Origin: Circinella umbellata
Taxonomy: Eukaryota > Mucoromycota > Mucoromycetes > Mucorales > Lichtheimiaceae
NCBI GenBank assembly: GCA_025093555.1
Contig: JAIWNF010000020.1
Coordinates: 620,001-684,000 of the forward strand
Direction of reading: 5' to 3'
DNA length: 64,000 nucleotides
Positions 61,501 to 64,000 of this stretch are shown piece by piece. The notes under the pieces were generated by a model. That model was not told the DNA's origin, did no database searches, and saw only the letters and a list, made by a program, of their open reading frames with translations. Each line of letters opens with the position of its first letter. Position 1 is the first letter of the stretch. A program made the translations under genes and the position numbers.

Positions 61501-62761
61501 TTATTGTTAGGTTACCAAAAAACTACTTTTTTGTTTTTGTTACTAGGTTACGTAATGACATACATACCTTTCCAAATTGTTCTCTTCCTCTACATAAAGA
61601 AGCAATGTGTGACAATGCATTTATAGAAAAAGGATTGTGTCTCAAGGCATATTCATAACAACCCATGGCACGTTCCCAATCTGACATGAGCTCCGCTAGA
61701 CTACCTATATATAAAAATCCAAAATAAGTTATTTGTGGCGTCCCCTTTTTTTTTTTTTTTACACAGTTCCATATCAATAGCACTAAACCTAATAAGGTAA
61801 TATACACAAGATTAAAAGTGTAAATCCGCTTTTTTTTATAGTTACACATGCACCAAACCCAAAAAAAAAAAAAAAGATTTTTTTTCTTTTAATGGTGTAG
61901 TGTTGTGATATATAAAAATTATGTGGGTCATGTATACATTATATATATATATATATATTATATATATGCTATGCTATGCGTGTATGTGTATGTGTATATA
62001 TGCATGTTTGTGTATATATTTTTTTTATGTGGGTGTATATATAATAAAATTGTGCTTCTAAACAAAGATCTCTTTTTTCTACCAGATAATTGTCTTTTCT
62101 CTTGGCTTTTTCTTTCTGTCTCTTTTTTTTTTTTATCCGATGAATAAAGAAATCCCCCTTCTTCTTCTTCTTTTTCAACCTTCCGATCCACCCATTTCCC
62201 CCCTCCCCCAATAAACTTATCATCCTTCGCCTCCCTCCCCTCCTCCCCCCCCAAGAAAAAAAAAATTCTCCCCTTTTTTTATCTTTTGGTATCCTTCCGA
62301 CCTTCTCTCTCCCCCCCCTTTTTTTCACGTAACCTCCTCACGCCCTTGATCCTTCTAGCATTATATAGGGGGGGGAGAAAGAAGAAGAAATGGGTTGGTG
62401 GTATTTTTTTTTTTTACACACACACACACACATATACATACACACGTAGTATATTTATATATAAATTCATCATGATAACACCCACATAAATAAAATATAT
62501 ATAATTCCACCCCCAAAATAATAATAAATAATGATCATGGAAAATGACAACTTGATAAAGAAAAGTACCTAATGTAAGCCATGATTGTTCATTGACAGCA
62601 GCTAATTTTTGAACTACTATAGGTTGTTGTGGTTGTTGTTGAGGTGTACCTTGTTGTGATGAAGTAGGTGGTGGTGGTACAGTAGGCGCTTGTGATGTAT
62701 TAGGTAAAGGCGGTTGTTGTTGCTGTTGTTGTTGTGGTGGTGGTGGTGGTATTGTAGACAT
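58579..62761 (-). CDS. CYC8: Cyc8/Ssn6 TPR transcriptional corepressor
   Basis: Partner of Tup1; the TPR array bridges DNA-bound repressors to the corepressor in the nucleus. Read leftwards, the start MSTIPPPPP at 62761 is followed by a Gln/Pro-rich stretch, then about ten TPRs spread over six exons (roughly 62761-62570, 61706-61567, 61480-61331, 61233-61055, 60978-60885, 60633-59766). Characteristic text: WLTLGSLAELMSDWERAMGC (across a splice), YALRHNPFSINALSHIASLC, GETWSALGHCYLMMENLQDAY, WYGIGILYDRYGSIEHAEEAF, YDLSLQCFRYILRNPPRPL, DIWFQTGHVYEQQKEYENAK, SWYLLGRCYMAEQNYNKAYE, WCSIGVLYYQINQYRDALDAY and EVWYDLGTLYESCNNQIQDA. The last exons encode a disordered Pro/Ser/His/Asn-rich tail to the stop at 58579, including runs of His, Ser and Thr. 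All TPR helices needed for Tup1 binding seem present. Confidence 0.95.
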
Positions 62762-64000
62762 GATTTCCAAAAGATGAATGGTTAAAAAAAAGGATCGAGA
62801 TGACTCTTATTTTTTTGTTGTTGTTGTTGAAATGAAGGGTTTATTATTAAACGTTTTTTTTTTTTTGTTTATAAAAAGTAGAGTGTTTTATTTTTTCAAA
62901 AAAAAAAAATGTAAAGTTGAAATAGAATAAAATGTACAAACTAAAAAAAGAAGTAAAAGAGAAAGAGAAAGAGAGAAAAGAAGAAGAAGAAGAAACGGGG
63001 AGCAAAAAGAAAGAATAAAAATTTGGTTGGGTTTCTTTCAGTTATAATTGTTTAATAATAAATAAAATGGTTGTTGTTGTTGTTGTATTTTTTTTTGTGA
63101 TAATGTTAGCCGCGCATTTTATTGGGGGGGGAAAGAGAAAAAAAGAGAGAGAGAACTAGAACGGAGCAAAATAAGTTTATGAAATCTGTTTTCAGTTTGT
63201 GTGTGTAACAAAGACATCCTTTTGATGCTTTTTTTTTTTTATGTTTATTTTTCTTTTTCTATTATAAAAAGTTGAGTTGTGCCGTCATGGATTTGTTTTG
63301 CATTACACGTGAGATAATATCTTTTTCTTTTTTGGGGGGGGTGGGTATCACAGCCAAATGTTAATTATTTTTCCTCCTAAATAAACAAAATTATATATAA
63401 CTCAAAAAAAAAAAAAAAGGGGAACAAGAAAGGTTCAATGATGTGTTTTTCTTTATTTGTCTTTAACATAATTTTATAATAAAAGAAAAGGGGGGGAGAA
63501 GATGAACGATCGACTTTAACGAGGTCCCTTGTTTGTAATGTGTTGCGCACACACTAATCTCTCTTTTGGTTAAAAACTTGTTTAGAATCAAAATAATAAT
63601 AATAATAAACCCCAATCTTACAAAAGTCCTCCTCTTTGTCCTCCCCCCAAAAAAAACCTGATAACTTTGAAGACAAAAAACCCAATGCAAACTAAAAAAA
63701 AAAATGTACTAATTTTCCCTCGCGATATTACTATAAAAGGTTAACCCGATTTGTTTAAAAAGAAAAAAAAAACAAGATTTTGCACTAAAAAAAAAAGCTG
63801 TGAGACGATCTTTTCAAAATCCCGCTTTCCCCATTTTGAACAGTTTGGAAAAAATCATCAGATTTCCCCTTCCCCCCCCCCTAAAAAATGATGATGTCTT
63901 TTTTTTTTTTTTAACCCCGTTTCCCATCTTCCTCCCCCTTGAACCTCGCCCCCCTCCTTTAACTATTTTAATTATTTTGTTCTCTCTACCCCCCCAAAAA
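62762..64000. promoter_or_regulatory. 5' flank of CYC8 to the window end
   Basis: Low-complexity DNA with repeated TTG (62814-62828, 63069-63084), purine runs (62940-63000), and A, T, C and G homopolymers of 8-15 bases. Read in the CYC8 sense this is a long pyrimidine/purine-skewed leader and promoter. No second gene is visible; open frames such as 63463-63690 (minus) have no domain. Confidence 0.4.

Overview
The window is nuclear DNA of a filamentous fungus of the Mucoromycota, most likely Mucorales. The genes are AT-rich and split by many 50-110 bp GT-AG introns. The gene set includes chitin/chitosan wall enzymes and eukaryote-only machinery (GPI anchor, OST, exportin, Vps38/UVRAG, Cyc8). 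Intergenic DNA is very AT-rich, with long homopolymers and decayed tyrosine-recombinase (Crypton-type) and DDE transposon remains. Species cannot be fixed from the sequence alone. Exon limits were worked out by hand from splice sites and frame; lengths given as exact come from a reading frame that closes over all exons.

Layout. 1-13.4 kb: four plus-strand genes: class IV-like chitin synthase, GPI mannosyltransferase SMP3, a GPI-anchored chitin deacetylase and a Rab7/Ypt7 GTPase. 15.0-19.6 kb: two minus-strand genes, OST1 (ribophorin I) and a membrane-anchored kelch-propeller protein. 19.6-23.1 kb: gene-poor DNA with a decayed coding relic. 23.2-25.9 kb: a plus-strand Ser/Thr-rich single-pass surface protein facing a minus-strand AP endonuclease, which has a possible second, mitochondrial start. 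25.9-28.6 kb: repeat DNA with an array of perfect hairpins. 28.7-34.1 kb: MFAP1 (spliceosome, plus) and UVRAG/Vps38 (minus). 34.1-41.3 kb: a second copy of the hairpin repeat, a gene with two C2H2 zinc fingers and a PD-(D/E)XK-like nuclease core, and a decayed inverted partial copy of the same segment. 41.3-51.4 kb: a ten-exon cytochrome P450 and exportin-7, both plus. 51.4-57.1 kb: a graveyard of a DDE transposase relic, a frameshifted nuclease-like relative and a Crypton-type recombinase relic. 58.6-62.8 kb: the TPR corepressor Cyc8/Ssn6 (minus), then its 5' flank to the window end.

Functional themes. Chitin synthase, chitin deacetylase, SMP3 (GPI anchors), OST1 (N-glycosylation) and the two surface proteins all serve wall and secretory biology. 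Rab7 and UVRAG/Vps38 both act on late endosomes and vacuoles. These are not operons; each gene has its own flanks.

Most unusual material. A dispersed unit pairs a zinc-finger plus PD-(D/E)XK-like gene with blocks of 24-30 bp inverted repeats built on GGTTAGAC/GTCTAACC. It occurs as one apparently intact gene, one inverted decayed copy, one old fragment next to the first hairpin array, and one distant frameshifted relative.
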